64,000 bases of DNA from NCBI GenBank assembly GCA_038496445.1, contig JALMLS010000315.1, positions 1 through 64,000 of the forward strand. Reading direction: 5' to 3'. A program made the position numbers and the translations under genes. The stretch comes from Trichosphaerium sp. ATCC 40318 (taxonomy: Eukaryota > Discosea > Flabellinia > Trichosidae). This document shows positions 10,972 to 22,442 of the stretch, piece by piece; positions within the stretch are counted from its first letter, which is position 1, and every line of letters begins with the position of its first letter. The notes below the pieces were generated by a model. That model ran no database searches. It was not told the origin of the DNA and saw only the letters and a list, made by a program, of their open reading frames with translations.

Positions 10972-13131
10972 CTATTCGTCAACTGATGCAACTGATTCTA
11001 TTATCTTTGGTTTTTTGCTTTTCTTTTTTTTCCGTTTTGGTTTTGGTTGTGGTTGTTCTATGTCATTTGGAACACTTTCTATATCAACCGAGTGCTCAGC
11101 TTCTTCTTCAATTGATTTAGCCTCACTTGAGGAATCTTCGGTAGCCTCAGACTCTCCTATTAGGCGTTGTTAAAACCAACCGTACACTTTAAAAATAAAG
11201 TACCCGATTCAGCAATCAAAAGGCTGTTGTGTTTACTGACAGGCTCAACTTCATCATCGCTAACTCGTTGCAACGATGCAGTGTTTAGGCTTTTAGTTGT
11301 TGAATTCCGTGAGCTTAGCCTAAAAGTCGTTACTTATGCTGTAGACACAGAAAAAAAACGATTACTTTCTGGCTTTGCCTTCCATAGTCCAGAATAGCCG
11401 TAATACAGGCCAAGCAAGCATTATGAGTGTCGCACAAGCTGTAATCTCAAGAACTAATGCTATTAAAGCAATAGAAAACTCAGTAATAATGATAGCTAAT
11501 CGACTGTCTGTTCTTCTTTGAAGCTTATCACTAACAGAAAAAAAACAAATTAGAAATATCTAGTTTTGCTTCTTTTACGAAGTAGCGTACAACAAATGGA
11601 TTCTAATTTTAGATAGACCATCTAGAATAACAGTGTAATTGCCAAACCAGTCGTTTGCTTCAATAGGTATCTTGTTTGTTGGCGAGAACTGAAGAGGATC
11701 CTTTGCAAACAATAAACTTTTAAAACATAATATTGTTGTGTACGTACAGTAGCAGCTATTGCTTGAGCTATTTGAAGGTTCCTTATAGCAAGCCTGACTC
11801 GTTGGCTACTCTAAAAACATAATCAGAATCGTGGGGGTTTTTATTGTTAAACAAAAAAGAACGAACCAATGCTGCAATCAATACATCAGTATCGTCATCT
11901 TCGAATAATACATTAAGCTCTTCCAAAGCACTTTCTCTAGCTGTATTAGCTGTTCTTATGCTTAGAATTTCATCATTGTCAAAATAATAGCCTAAATAGG
12001 ACAATCAGTACCGAAATGCAATAACTTGTTTTGCACCTCTTGAAAAAACACTTCCAAGAGCTCCCCGCACTCTACCATGCGATTCTAACAGCTTTACTAT
12101 GTCAGAAAGTATATGTTCATTAAACTAGATACAAAAAAGACGTACAATGCTTTCACGAACAACTGCATTCAGAACACGGTTAATAGCTTTAAAATCTGTG
12201 AAACTTTGTTTCAAAGTGAACCTTTGAAATAACCTGTTTGACTCAGTGTAAAAATTAAAGATTTCTGCTTCAGTGGTGTTACTATCGTCAACCTAGGAAA
12301 ACAACTCATAAGCTTATTACGTTTCAAAACCACTATGACTTTCTTTTTTTTTTCTGGTCACGTGATAGTCGTAAAAATAGTGTTTTTTCTGGTCACGTGA
12401 TCAAAAAGAAATTTTTGCCTGCAACTAAGGCGAAGTGCACATGTACTACCACTGCAATGGCTGCTATCGCAAAGGTACTTGGTAACCACCAAAAGCCTTA
12501 TTAGGCTCGCAAGTAGGATTGTTTTAAAAAAAAAACTCCAAACTGACGTACAGCTTGTCTGATTACAGAAAACGTCTCCAAGTACCCAATGGCCATATCC
12601 AAGGTTGGATAATGGTCCCCACGATCGTACTTGTCATGTAGAATACGTGTTCTATCCTCCACAACAGCTCTTGCCTGTACTGCAACAAACAGAGTCAAAC
12701 AAAAAATGCTGAACAACTCGAATGTACACTACTCTGAAATAGAAATTCTACGCACGCAAAGCATCCAAATCAGTTCCATTAAACCCTCCAGCAGCATACA
12801 ATAAAGATCGACCACGTTCTTGTCCAATTGATTCTTCCAAGTTTATAACAGCCCGTATTGTGTTTACACGGTGACGAAACTCTTCAGAATCGTGTAATGC
12901 GATGTTTATAAGTACAAAAAAGTACATGAAAGAGAGAGCGCTCAAAATACCTGAACGAAATGTCACTTTTGTGGTTTTGCTCAAACGTCATGAAACTTTT
13001 TTCAGAGCTTCAAAAAACGTACCTACGCCAGCGCGAAACAGTCCAGCACGTAGTCTACTCCGAACACGCTTTTGACTTCTATTCGTTGAGCCTACGCAGC
13101 CGCATAGTAACGAGCATTGATATAACACCAT
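10972..13131 (-). CDS. Two-pass membrane sensor with NIT-like extracellular domain
   Basis: About ten exons from ATG 13131 to TAG 10972. After a basic N-terminus comes a transmembrane helix (GILSALSFMYFFVLINIAL), then a helical region matching the nitrate/nitrite-sensing NIT pattern: NLEESIGQERGRSLLYAAGG, ARAVVEDRTRILHDKY, EIFNFYTESNRLFQRF, and a second arm with TARESALEELNVLFEDDD. A second membrane helix (LAIIITEFSIALIALVLEI) leads to a cytosolic tail that is acidic, then Lys-rich (KPKRKKKKSKK), with no kinase or cyclase domain. In known families NIT domains sense nitrate/nitrite outside and drive kinases, cyclases or chemotaxis domains; here any output must be through a partner or the tail. 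One 45-nt intron (GTGCAA donor) removes an in-frame TGA near 12007. Confidence 0.7.
12359..12399. promoter_or_regulatory. Paired TCACGTGA palindromes in an intron
   Basis: The phrase TTTTTCTGGTCACGTGAT occurs twice, 35 bp apart, inside a roughly 260-nt intron of the NIT-receptor gene, much longer than its neighbours. TCACGTGA is the perfect palindrome bound by bHLH factors of the Cbf1/Pho4/USF type. Enhancer or intronic regulatory function is inferred. Confidence 0.4.
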
Positions 13132-13651
13132 AGTTGTTCGTATTGCTTTAAAGTGAAATAGTGTACACAACTCCTTGGAAACCTGAAATACAGTAACTTG
13201 TTGACTATTCAACAAGAGAAGGTGTAAAGACGAAGTGTATTCCGGTTCTTTTTCTTAAAAATGGCTTAACTACTCTCATTCATGGTTTAAAAGGATGACT
13301 GTAACTTGCATTATACTCTTATACTTAAAAAGCTGTCCTAAAATAACCAAGTTCTCCCATAAAGGCAAAAGCATTAAAAACTATTTTCTGCAATTGAACT
13401 GTACTTTAAAACCATGGCATGGTCATTTCTTTAACAAGAAATGCGGAAACAAGCACTTTTGATGTGCTTACTGCGGGTTTTTGTAAAAAAAAAAAAGTTG
13501 AAAAATTTCGTGTTTGCATAAAAGAAACCTACGTGAGATAGCTATTGAGTTTTATTGTATGCGTATATATTCACTTTATCATTGAGGTTGCAACCCTAAT
13601 GAAAACGTTAACCAACTGTTGTCTGGCAATCTGTTTTTGACGACTTTTTTA

Positions 13652-14469
13652 TCAGACATGTTCATAATGTCTGAAAAAACTTAAAATACGGATTGACGTA
13701 CTTTGTGGTTGCCTTTCGGGCGTATTTCTGCTTTGTTTTCTTTGCTTTATCCTTTGCTTTCACTTTTATATCCTTTAAGGGTACTTTAGCACCACCTTTA
13801 GCCGCAAGTTTGGCGCGTTTTTCAAACAATGTTACAGCTACCCTAAACGATAAAATATTAACGTCATACGCTTTCCCTACGCGCAGATGTATCGTTACGT
13901 ACATAAAAACTATTGTCATCGCTACATTTACGCCTAAGTACCCAAACACGTATGCAAGCTTAGTAGATAACGGATAAACCGGTCTCAGACCATCTGTTGT
14001 GATTATACTGCTAGCTAAACATAATTAAATGGCGAAGAATTCAAACGTTCTTTTATACCATTTGCGTCAATTGAGGGTTCTGTGCCATTCAACGTTACGT
14101 TGAGTGTCGGTGGTATTACCGTAGGTGTTTCTGTTGGCGTTTCAGGCGCAGTAGGTTGCGCTGGCTCCAAAGATGGCACTGAAGTCGTAGGTACGCTTGA
14201 AGGCGTTGCAGTAGGTGCTGAGGTGGGTATTTGGGTAGGCACTATATTAGGCGCACCGGTTGGCACCACAGGTGACGCAGTAGCGTTACTTGGAGCCTCT
14301 GAAGGCGGTATTGTAGGTGACTCTGTAGTAGGCGTTGAAGGCGCTACAGGCTGTGTAGGTTGTGTTACACACAAATACAGCACACAACCTAGGCATTTAA
14401 TGTGAGTGGCAGAAGCGCTTGTGGAAAGGAACTAGTACTTGTTAAGAGCAACAAATGTGCGCCAATCAT
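13652..14469 (-). CDS. Secreted-type single-pass protein with Pro/Thr-rich ectodomain
   Basis: Exon 1 encodes a signal peptide (MIGAHLLLLT, continuing SCVLYLCVT after a 50-nt intron). About 85 residues of Pro/Thr/Ser/Ala repeats follow (such as PTTESPTIPPSEAPS), a mucin-like, probably O-glycosylated stalk, then one membrane helix (YVFGYLGVNVAMTIVFM) and a short Lys-rich cytosolic tail with AKDKAKKTKQKYARK ending HYEHV. No enzymatic domain. It lies about 0.5 kb upstream of, and on the same strand as, the NIT receptor. A surface-coat or adhesion role is inferred from composition only. Confidence 0.65.
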
Positions 14470-14686
14470 ATTGTTTGGCCTACTTCCGCTAGCAAGCGTT
14501 TAAGTGAGTTTAAGTGTATTCGCTGCCGTTCACAACACCATCACGCGCGCTAGGCAATCAAGGAGAACCGTGTTGTTGTACAAATAACAGAAATAGATTT
14601 TTTCGTTGACACGACAGTCAGTACGTTAGGAAAACAGTTTGGTTAACGTATTGGTTGATAACGAAGAGGTTTAAGCTAAAATAGTA

Positions 14687-16370
14687 ATGGAAAAATCTGC
14701 CATAACGACAGACGATGATGAGAAGTTAGAGGGCAGGTAATAAACTGCTCTGACAACATTCTTGTAACTCTTACAAGAACACAACATAAAGTACAGGCAA
14801 AACAATGGTTCAAAGGTATTGGATATCCAGTAGATCTAGCAGAGATTCAAGATAAAGGTATTAGAACACTCATCATTTTTGTTAACCGCTTTTTGTTGAT
14901 TGTCTGTTCGTTTTTTATTAAAAAATGCTTTTAAATAGGTTACGGTATGGTGGCGACGCGTAATATAAGTGCTTCACAAGTTATAATGCAAAGGCAAGAA
15001 AAATAATATGGGATTTTTGTAACTTTTTTTTCACGTGTTTTTTTTTTTCAAACTGACGCCTTTAGTGAGCCTATGGCTCATTGTCCTTACCAGCCGAGGG
15101 TTAATAGTGTTTGCGCTTTTTGCGTCCGTAGATTTTCACAGCCAACAGAAGACGAGACATCCAACAAGTTACGGAAAAAGATGTTTAAGTTTTTGAACAA
15201 TTATTTCGTTAAAACTCCTTTATTAACTCTCACCCAAGGCCAAATCTAACTACACATAAACCATCAAGGCCTGTACGTGAAGCTTCAAAGAAGAAAAAGG
15301 AGGTGGAGGATTTTGCGGACGATGATAAACGCCAATGTCCAAAATGTGAAAAAGCAAGTTTTGCCAAAAATTAAATGTCACGTGATACTCACTTTTCCTT
15401 TTTTTCTTTTAGGTTTGGTATTGTTCAAGCGAATGTCAAGAAATGGATAGGAAAAATCATGATAATATAGAATGCCATGCACTTCAAGGAATGGATTTCG
15501 AATGGATTGCTGATTATTACCAATTTTGTGAAGATTTAATCACTGATCTACGACTGCTCATACGTGCTGCAGCTGTAAGATATAACTGTATAGGTACACT
15601 CACCAACGAATACAATTTACTTGCATTGACATAAGCCTTAAACTCGAAAAGTTGTAAGCGGCTCGAAAAATCTATTAAACTGTTCTTTTTTAGAAGAATC
15701 AAAAAAGAAAAACAAAAAAACAAACAAGTTCGACTCAACTTATGGTCAACTTATATCAAATAGAAGCTGTTATACTGAAGAGGTACTATTTTCATTGAGG
15801 TACGTAATAATAATAGTACAATTACCAATGATTTTTAAAACACTGAGTGGTATATCAGTGAAACTAAGTGACAAACTTATTTTTTAGGAGTGTTGTACAA
15901 CTTGTCAATTATTTGTTACCTCCAGAAGGTCAGGTGGATGAAGATCTTCTCCTTGATGTTTACTGTAAACATCGAGTTAATATGTTTGGTGTATGGGGAG
16001 CGCATAATGGAGAATGTTTGGCTTATGGAGTCTACCCAACAGGTACGAGAAGTCTTACCCAAAAAAGCAAGAAAAAAAACAAGGACTGGCTTCAATTAAG
16101 TTTGTTTTAGGCTCGTTTTACAACCACTCGTGTGGACCTAATACTACTTTCTACCGATGCTCAAGGGAACGTATACCTTATCTACAGTTTTTATCTACAG
16201 AGCGGATACATAAAGGCCAAGAAGTAGCAATATCCTATATCGATATAACAGATGGAGTTGAAGAAAGACAAAAATGTTTGGAAGAAAAATACTTTTTTGC
16301 ATGCTCTTGTGCGAGATGTATTTACCAGTTAAGTAATATAGCAGAAGATGGTGATACTGATGATGATTAA
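14687..16370 (+). CDS. SMYD-type SET/MYND lysine methyltransferase
   Basis: Eight or so exons join in frame. The SET domain starts at KGYGMVATRNISASQVI. It is split by a MYND zinc finger made of CAFC, CPKC, WYCSSEC and NHDNIEC, the C/H pattern of the family. After the insert come the SET core NHSCGPNTTFY (cofactor/active-site motif), GQEVAISYID, and the post-SET CSCARC. Family members transfer methyl groups from S-adenosylmethionine to lysines of histones or other proteins. Two introns appear to be GC-AG: one after MQ (AG|GCAAGA, near 14991) and one inside the MYND finger (AAA|GCAAGT, near 15354). Using GT instead breaks the frame in both places. Both introns contain CACGTG. AATAAA-like signals follow the stop at about 16390. 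Confidence 0.9.
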
Positions 16371-17220
16371 ATTACTTCAAAAGATTATTAATAAAGAGAA
16401 CGGTTCCGTGCTTAAAACAAATTAACTTTCGTTCCCTAAAGTTCAACATCATTCATGTTAGACATACGCTCAATACAAGCCTTTTTTGATGTCTGCATTC
16501 TGTAACGGTTCTTGTCATTAATCCATAGCCACAAACAGCTAGGTTAAACCACAAGTTACAGCTTTTTTGCATATCAAACTTAAACAGCTACAAATTTTTT
16601 AAGTAATTCAGTATTTATTAGTTACATTAGTGGTACATTACAGCCAAGCAGCGAAGGAAGAACAGTTAGCAAATAACTTATAATATGTATTAATAAACCT
16701 ATAATTTGTATCATTATTTACAATGGTGGTGCATTGTAAACAACGATGCATTAAAACTACCAATGAAAATATATGAAATCAGAAACCTACATACCATTTT
16801 GCAAGCTATCACCTTGGCTACACCTAAAATGTATGTACCCATCCTGTGCATCCACACTCTTGCACCCTACCTAACTGTTACAGTATGACGTACCATCCTA
16901 TGAATCTATACCCTTTTGTACCCATTGTAAGCCAAGCCTTGAAAGTAGAACAGTTAGTATGTAAACTTTTATACATGTATAAACACGTGCCTATGATAAT
17001 CTATCCAATTACAGAATCTCCACCTTGCCAAAATCTTGAAGCCTTGCAACCAACCTTATCACCCAAGCCAATAAGAAGCCTAACTTACGTACCACCCTAT
17101 GAATCCCCTTTTGGTACCTACCCAATTACTTTACCAACAACCTATACGTACCATCCTGTCAATCCACATCCCTTGTGGCTACTCATACAAAAGGTTAGTC
17201 ATAAATTCATATGATATTGT

Positions 17221-17535
17221 TGCCCACAAGCAAAGGCACATGTCCAAGTACTTGTTGGAAGGTAAGACACCTGTGGGCAAGAATGATGCCCTAGTGAGAT
17301 ATATTTGAAGCACAATGTGCAAGGTACATGGTTGGCATTACAAAAGGTATGTACTGAAGCCCTCAGAGCAACACTGCATGTATAAATAAATATATATTTA
17401 ATACATACCTTTTGTAATGCATGCAACTTGCACTCATTGCAATTTCAAATATAGCCTGCAAAGGCATCATTCTTGACACACACGGTGTCTTTCCTCCAAA
17501 CAAGTACCTAGACAGTACCTTTCCTTGTGGGTACA
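17221..17535. repeat. Imperfect inverted repeat, arms about 135 bp
   Basis: The left arm (about 17221-17356) and right arm (about 17399-17535) are inverted copies around an AT-rich centre. Shared phrases include ttacaaaaggtatgta, aagtacttgtt and caagaatgatgcc. Both arms read a similar peptide on opposite strands (SKYLLEGKTP and SRYLFGGKTP, each followed by HYKRYVL), so the repeated unit may once have been coding. Confidence 0.65.
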
Positions 17536-18414
17536 AGTTGTACAAAAAATAAGTTATCTTAGACACGTATGTCACCTTTCAACTATCCATCAACCGCTAC
17601 GCCTAGGTAAGACAACCGTGGTGCGTTACCCAAAGTACTTGACAAATGTAGTTCCTCTGAGTATCTGAATAATTGTGCAGCTTAAGACTACCAGGAACAC
17701 ATGTCCCCTTCATCCACTGAACGGAATCGAGCGCTACTACATTGCTGAAGCAAAACCTCACACAGTGCTCACGCATTCTCCAACTTCCCATTGCTTACGC
17801 AATGCTTCTCATCGCATGCATTTCCCATGACCAGAATCTCCTCAAGCATTTATACACGTGATTAAACGCCAGCGGAGAAACAAGTTCATGGTTGTCATGT
17901 ATTCATATATTCAATATGATTGGCATACATGGGTGGATAGCATTCGTTTACCCTAAGGCTCACTCAATACTAAAAGTACTCGCTTGCCCTAGGGCTCACT
18001 CATACTGGACATACTCTCTAGATATATGTGCAACACATAGCATGACTCCGGCACTCAGTTCAGCATAACTCCTTTCAAAGATTTTATAACACCAAAAGAG
18101 GAACCAACTTTCATAACATAGGCATATAGTTGTCGACGGTTCGTTGTCAACAATGCATACTATCATACTCCCAGTCGATGGTCCAGGTGGAAGTATGGTA
18201 CTCATGTGTAATACTAGCGTACACTCAGATGTGATGTGCATCTGAGACTATGTTCCGTGTACTCACTCCGTAGTCCCTTAGGCAGTGATTAATGACCCGA
18301 TTAAGAAGCCCCCCCGATATACACGGCTAATTGTTGCACATACAAGCTGTTGTCCCCTAAGAGGGGACTTCAACTCACTTATTTTCTGCACAACTGTCAA
18401 AGATTGTGGCCCGC

Positions 18415-19300
18415 TGGGAGCATCAATCTAATCTAGCTGCTGATGACACGTACCTGTTAGGGTACAATGTCCTCATAGCGGCGGCCTGTGAAGGTCGCCA
18501 CTGTGGTTACAAGAGAAGAAACTCGATTAACATATTCATACTGCATTGCTGCTGTACACATGAAAGAAGAGCTGCTTCTTTTGTGGCTGCTTATGACATG
18601 GACCTGTTAGGGTGCAATGTCCTTACAACGGTGGATCATGGTCACCGCTGTGGTTACAAGAAGAGTAACTCGATTAACATATCCATACTGCATTGCTGCA
18701 ATATATTATATATGATAGAAGAGTAGTACTCTCTTGCCAGGCTGCTTACTTACCAACATCACAAAGATGCTGAGCTGCTGATGACATGTACTTGTTAGAG
18801 TGCAATGTCTGTACAACGGTGGATCTCGGTCACCGCTGGTTACAAGAAGTAACTCGATTAACATAGCCATACTGCATTGCTACAGTACCATATGAAAGAA
18901 GAGTTACATTCTTGTGCACTAACATCACAAAGATGCCAGTGCTGTTGTTGTTGTCACAAGGACAAAGTCATGCAGAACCCACAACTCGATTAACATTTCT
19001 ACGCCTGCATGGGCGTTCTAATGATAGAAGAGAAAGAGTACAACACAACCAACAATAACATTTTGAAGGCACAGTACGAAGCTGCACTGTCACATCATGG
19101 AATCGTCATGATGGATGTACTAAGGGCTTGCCTTTTCTATCTCATCTAGAGTATCCAGTTTTTGTGGTACAATGCGAGTGTTCTGTGCTCATCTACCAAG
19201 GTACTTAAGACATGTCTTGTTCCCAAGGAGTATGACAATGCATGATGTAGTTACATCACACATCTTGCAAGCTGGAGGTCGATTAACACTGCCTATGCTA
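18415..19300. repeat. Tandem repeat array, unit about 130-180 bp
   Basis: Four to five degenerate copies. The marker actcgattaacat appears near 18510, 18670, 18850 and 18985, with a diverged version near 19280. A second marker, cttgttagggtgcaatgtc or close variants, appears near 18455, 18605 and 18795. The copies keep partly open frames, but none forms a gene. Confidence 0.7.
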
Positions 19301-20091
19301 TGTTTTTTATGCATTTCTCATAGGGGTTATGTGATAGAAGACCAACTGCAAGCAGAAGAGAAGCGACTGCAAGGGCACAACACAAAATTCTTTGTGTTTG
19401 GCGAATTTTTTTTTTTTCGTCAGTGCCTCAAAGTGCTTTCTTCTTTTATGCTGTATTAGGCTACACGGTTGTAAGACTGAGGGTATTATGTGAAAATATT
19501 GAGTTTTCATGGCACCTCTAATACCATTGTAGGTCTCGTAGCTCTCTGCATACGCGTTGTGTGGTGTGGTTGAGTGTGGAAAAAAAACCCAAAACAGCAA
19601 TTGCTTTGTTGTTCCTGTGCTTTGAGCCCCTTTTTCGTTGTTGACAGTATCCAAATAACTACTTGTGGGTTCGAGTACCCGCTCACAAACACCGTCACTC
19701 TATTTTATTGCCTTTCTATTGCGTATAAATAGTAACAAAAAACCAACCGTTTTTTCTCAAACTGCCTTTATTTGTCTCCGCTTGGCACTTACATCTATTT
19801 GCGCGTTGTTTCACCAACTCAATTTGCTGTTTTCACTGTTCCTCTCCACGACGAATTTCAGTTGACTATCAAAACCTCAAAAAAAAAAAAACAGATCCAA
19901 TCTCATCTTTTAGTTGCACGCTGCACATAATAATTGAACGCTTTCCTTGATACGCACTGCAAGGCTATTTTTTTAAAATATTTGCTATAACAACGAATAG
20001 TTTACATGTTAGTACCATTTATTATTTAGTTTATTAGTGCGTTACAGTTGCCTTACACGAGGTGCACAGACACATCTTATATTACAAAAAA

Positions 20092-22057
20092 TTAGAATAA
20101 AATAAGAAAAAACAGCCGCTTGTGAGAAGTGGCTTTTATGTACCTAAGAATGCTTGCATGGTACATCAGAAGTGCTATGAAAAATAGAAAAAATGCAAAT
20201 ATTGAAGCACCCCAATTAAAACCGACACTTTGAACCAATCCACCGCCAAGTAAAGGGCCAATAAGTTCACCTTTTTTGAACAATTTAAAAAAAAAACAGA
20301 AACATTTTCTAAGTTGATTCTCATTACTTACCCATCATTAGAGCAGATCCTACATGAACAAAGTTAATAAAAATGGTTTTAATAGTTTTAAAGCTGTAGG
20401 GGTTTTTATGTGGGAGCACCAGACTGACGAGTATTACATTTAACAGCATTAAGTTACGTTCAAATACATATTCAAGAGTACCTGCTATACCAGACACTAT
20501 ACTTGTCACATCTCCAAGATGCTTTGCTTCTGCCAACATAAGTGGTACAGTAGGTATAAAAGCAAATGCAGCACCAAGCCCCAACAGCATCAACGCCTTT
20601 AAAAATAGGTTTAACATCAAAGTAGTATGGGAAAAAAAATGGACAATCTGTATTGCATGTCACGTTTGTCTCCCTAAAATCGTACCAAGATAATAACCCA
20701 TAGTTTAGAAGGCACAAACTTTAAGAATGGAGCAGGTCCAATAAGGAAAAACGAAATAGTTGTCAATACAAGTCCTACAATAATAACAAATGGTTGTCCT
20801 ACTTTATCAGAAATATATCCTGATAAAGGAGCTGCAACTGTGAATATACCAGAAGCTAACAGGAATAGTAAGCCTATATTAGTAGGATTTACATTAAATT
20901 TTTCCAAGTGAGGCGTCAAAGTAGGCTCTAAACAGCAGGTAAGACATTGTTCAACAAACAAAAAAAAAGACTAACCTAAAAAAGCTAGCGAGGCATTCGC
21001 TAAGCAATTGCAAATCATTACTATCCAAAAGAAAGGTAACTTTAGTATCTCAACTATAAGGTTCTCTATAACACGGTTTACAAGAATATACGGAAGTTGA
21101 TTAATTATAGGCGTACTAGCTGATTCTTTGTTGTGCACAATTTTGTCACGTGGAATAAGAAATAACACAACAAAAAACGTTATTAGCAGGCATGGTCCTA
21201 ACACAAGAAAGGGCACAATGAATCCTCCGTGTTGGTATAATATACCACCAATCACAGGACCTACCATTACCCTAAACCTCATTCAGTAACGATGAACGCC
21301 ATTCAACAAATGAATAAAACAATAAAAACTATCAAAATGGGACTTGATTTTTTAATCGTTTCTCTTACCCCAAGCCTTCAAACACTTCCAAGAAGCCTAA
21401 AACTGTTCCTAGCCTTTCCTTATTAGGGCAGAAATGCACCAAGACTTCCATTCCAGTAGTCTCAACTAGACCAGCAGCCAATCCTTGAGCCATCCTTATA
21501 ATGATAGATACAACTATAAACCACGTTCCATCCAGATAATTCAGAGCAGCAAAGCTCGTTGTGGACAAAAAATCTATAATCAAGCCGACTAACATTAAGT
21601 TTTTCGCACCAAGAGGTCTTATCAAAAATCCAGCCGCTGGAGCACTAAAAATACCAACCAAAGGGAAAACTGCAAAAATAATCCCAACAACAAACTGTGA
21701 TACCTTTTGAAGTCACGTTTTAAAAAAAAGCCTCACGTGCCAGTCATAAGATACGTACTCCCTTGGACTTGGCTTCAGTTGGATAAAAAGGAGCTAGAAG
21801 GCTGTACGCTGTAGAAGCAAGAAAGGAACCTATGCTGACAGCTACCATAACGTTGAAGAAGTCTTGAGGAAGACCACAACGCGTTTTTGTAGTACTTGGA
21901 ATATCTTCTTCGGAGATAACGCGCTCATATTGAATAGTACCTTCTTTGGACGTTAATAAGGCTTCTGACGAGCTTGGCAAGAAATATAAGCGGTTTAACA
22001 GCGTAGAACATGCGAATAATCGTACCTACGTAAAATCCTAGCTGAACCTTGTTTCAT
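20092..22057 (-). CDS. MFS transporter, SLC18/SLC18B1-like
   Basis: Seven or so exons from ATG 22057. About 12 hydrophobic helices in two halves. The first half has a soluble N-terminus, then SIGSFLASTAYSLLAPFYP, a loop-2 motif region (GFLIRPLGAKNLMLVG), and MVGPVIGGILYQHGGF. The second half has GYISDKVGQPFVIIVGLVL and MGELIGPLLGGGLVQSVGF. The G.GPxxGG.L signatures in both halves and the loop motif fit vesicular amine/polyamine transporters of the SLC18 type, which exchange cytosolic solutes for lumenal protons. Substrate cannot be told from sequence. One intron contains CACGTG (21734). Confidence 0.85.
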
Positions 22058-22442
22058 AATGCAAAAAAGCGCTAACTGATGTGAGTAGTTTATTCAAAGA
22101 ACAAATGTTAAGTCTCAACAAGTCGACTTCCAGCAAGTGTATCTTTGACATTATCTGTAGCTATTGTGCTATTATTACAATGGTCCTGAGATATTCTACT
22201 TTTACGTTGTAGAGCTGTGGAAACGTATATCGCCAACGCCTTGATTCTGGCTCCAACGAACTTGGTTGCACAACAACCTTTTGTTCTTTCTAGCACTCTC
22301 GCTTAATAAATAAATACTACTTTCAATTGGTGGCAATGTGTTTTCACAAAATGGTCACGTGGAAGGACGTTTAAGGCAGTCGCAGACTAAACGGCTAAGC
22401 AAGAATTTTATTTTATTTAAACTCGATCTGTATCTGCGCAAT
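22058..22442. promoter_or_regulatory. Divergent promoter region, MFS transporter and phosphatase
   Basis: The 385-bp gap between divergent starts. It holds TCACGTGG at about 22355, some 85 bp upstream of the phosphatase ATG. A minus-strand open frame of about 60 codons without an ATG lies here (22108-22296); I do not call it a gene. Confidence 0.35.

Larger units (their letters stand above)
16371..20091. other. Gene-poor repeat-bearing region
   Basis: No convincing gene over 3.7 kb. It has longer stretches of balanced base composition than the flanks, degenerate short direct repeats (phrases like taccatcctatgaatc near 16890 and 17090; ccctaaggctcactcaatact near 17950), an inverted duplication and a tandem repeat array. 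It probably holds mobile-element or satellite remains. Confidence 0.6.

Noticed and set aside
11990-12160. In-frame TAG and TGA inside the NIT-receptor reading, suggesting stop-codon reassignment
   Set aside because: Both are removed by frame-preserving introns, and TAA, TAG and TGA each end well-supported genes (Prp3, G alpha, GUF1).
14082-14405. Plus-strand Gly/Val-rich frame opposite the Pro/Thr-rich gene
   Set aside because: It is the complementary shadow of the Pro/Thr repeats; the minus strand has a signal peptide, membrane helix and consistent introns.
18406-18726. Plus-strand frame with repeated NVL...CGYK peptides, ankyrin-like at first glance
   Set aside because: No ankyrin consensus (no TPLHLAA or similar); the pattern follows the DNA tandem repeat and is interrupted.
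22108-22296. Minus-strand open frame of about 62 codons between two divergent genes
   Set aside because: No ATG in frame, no domain, and it overlaps the presumed promoter region.
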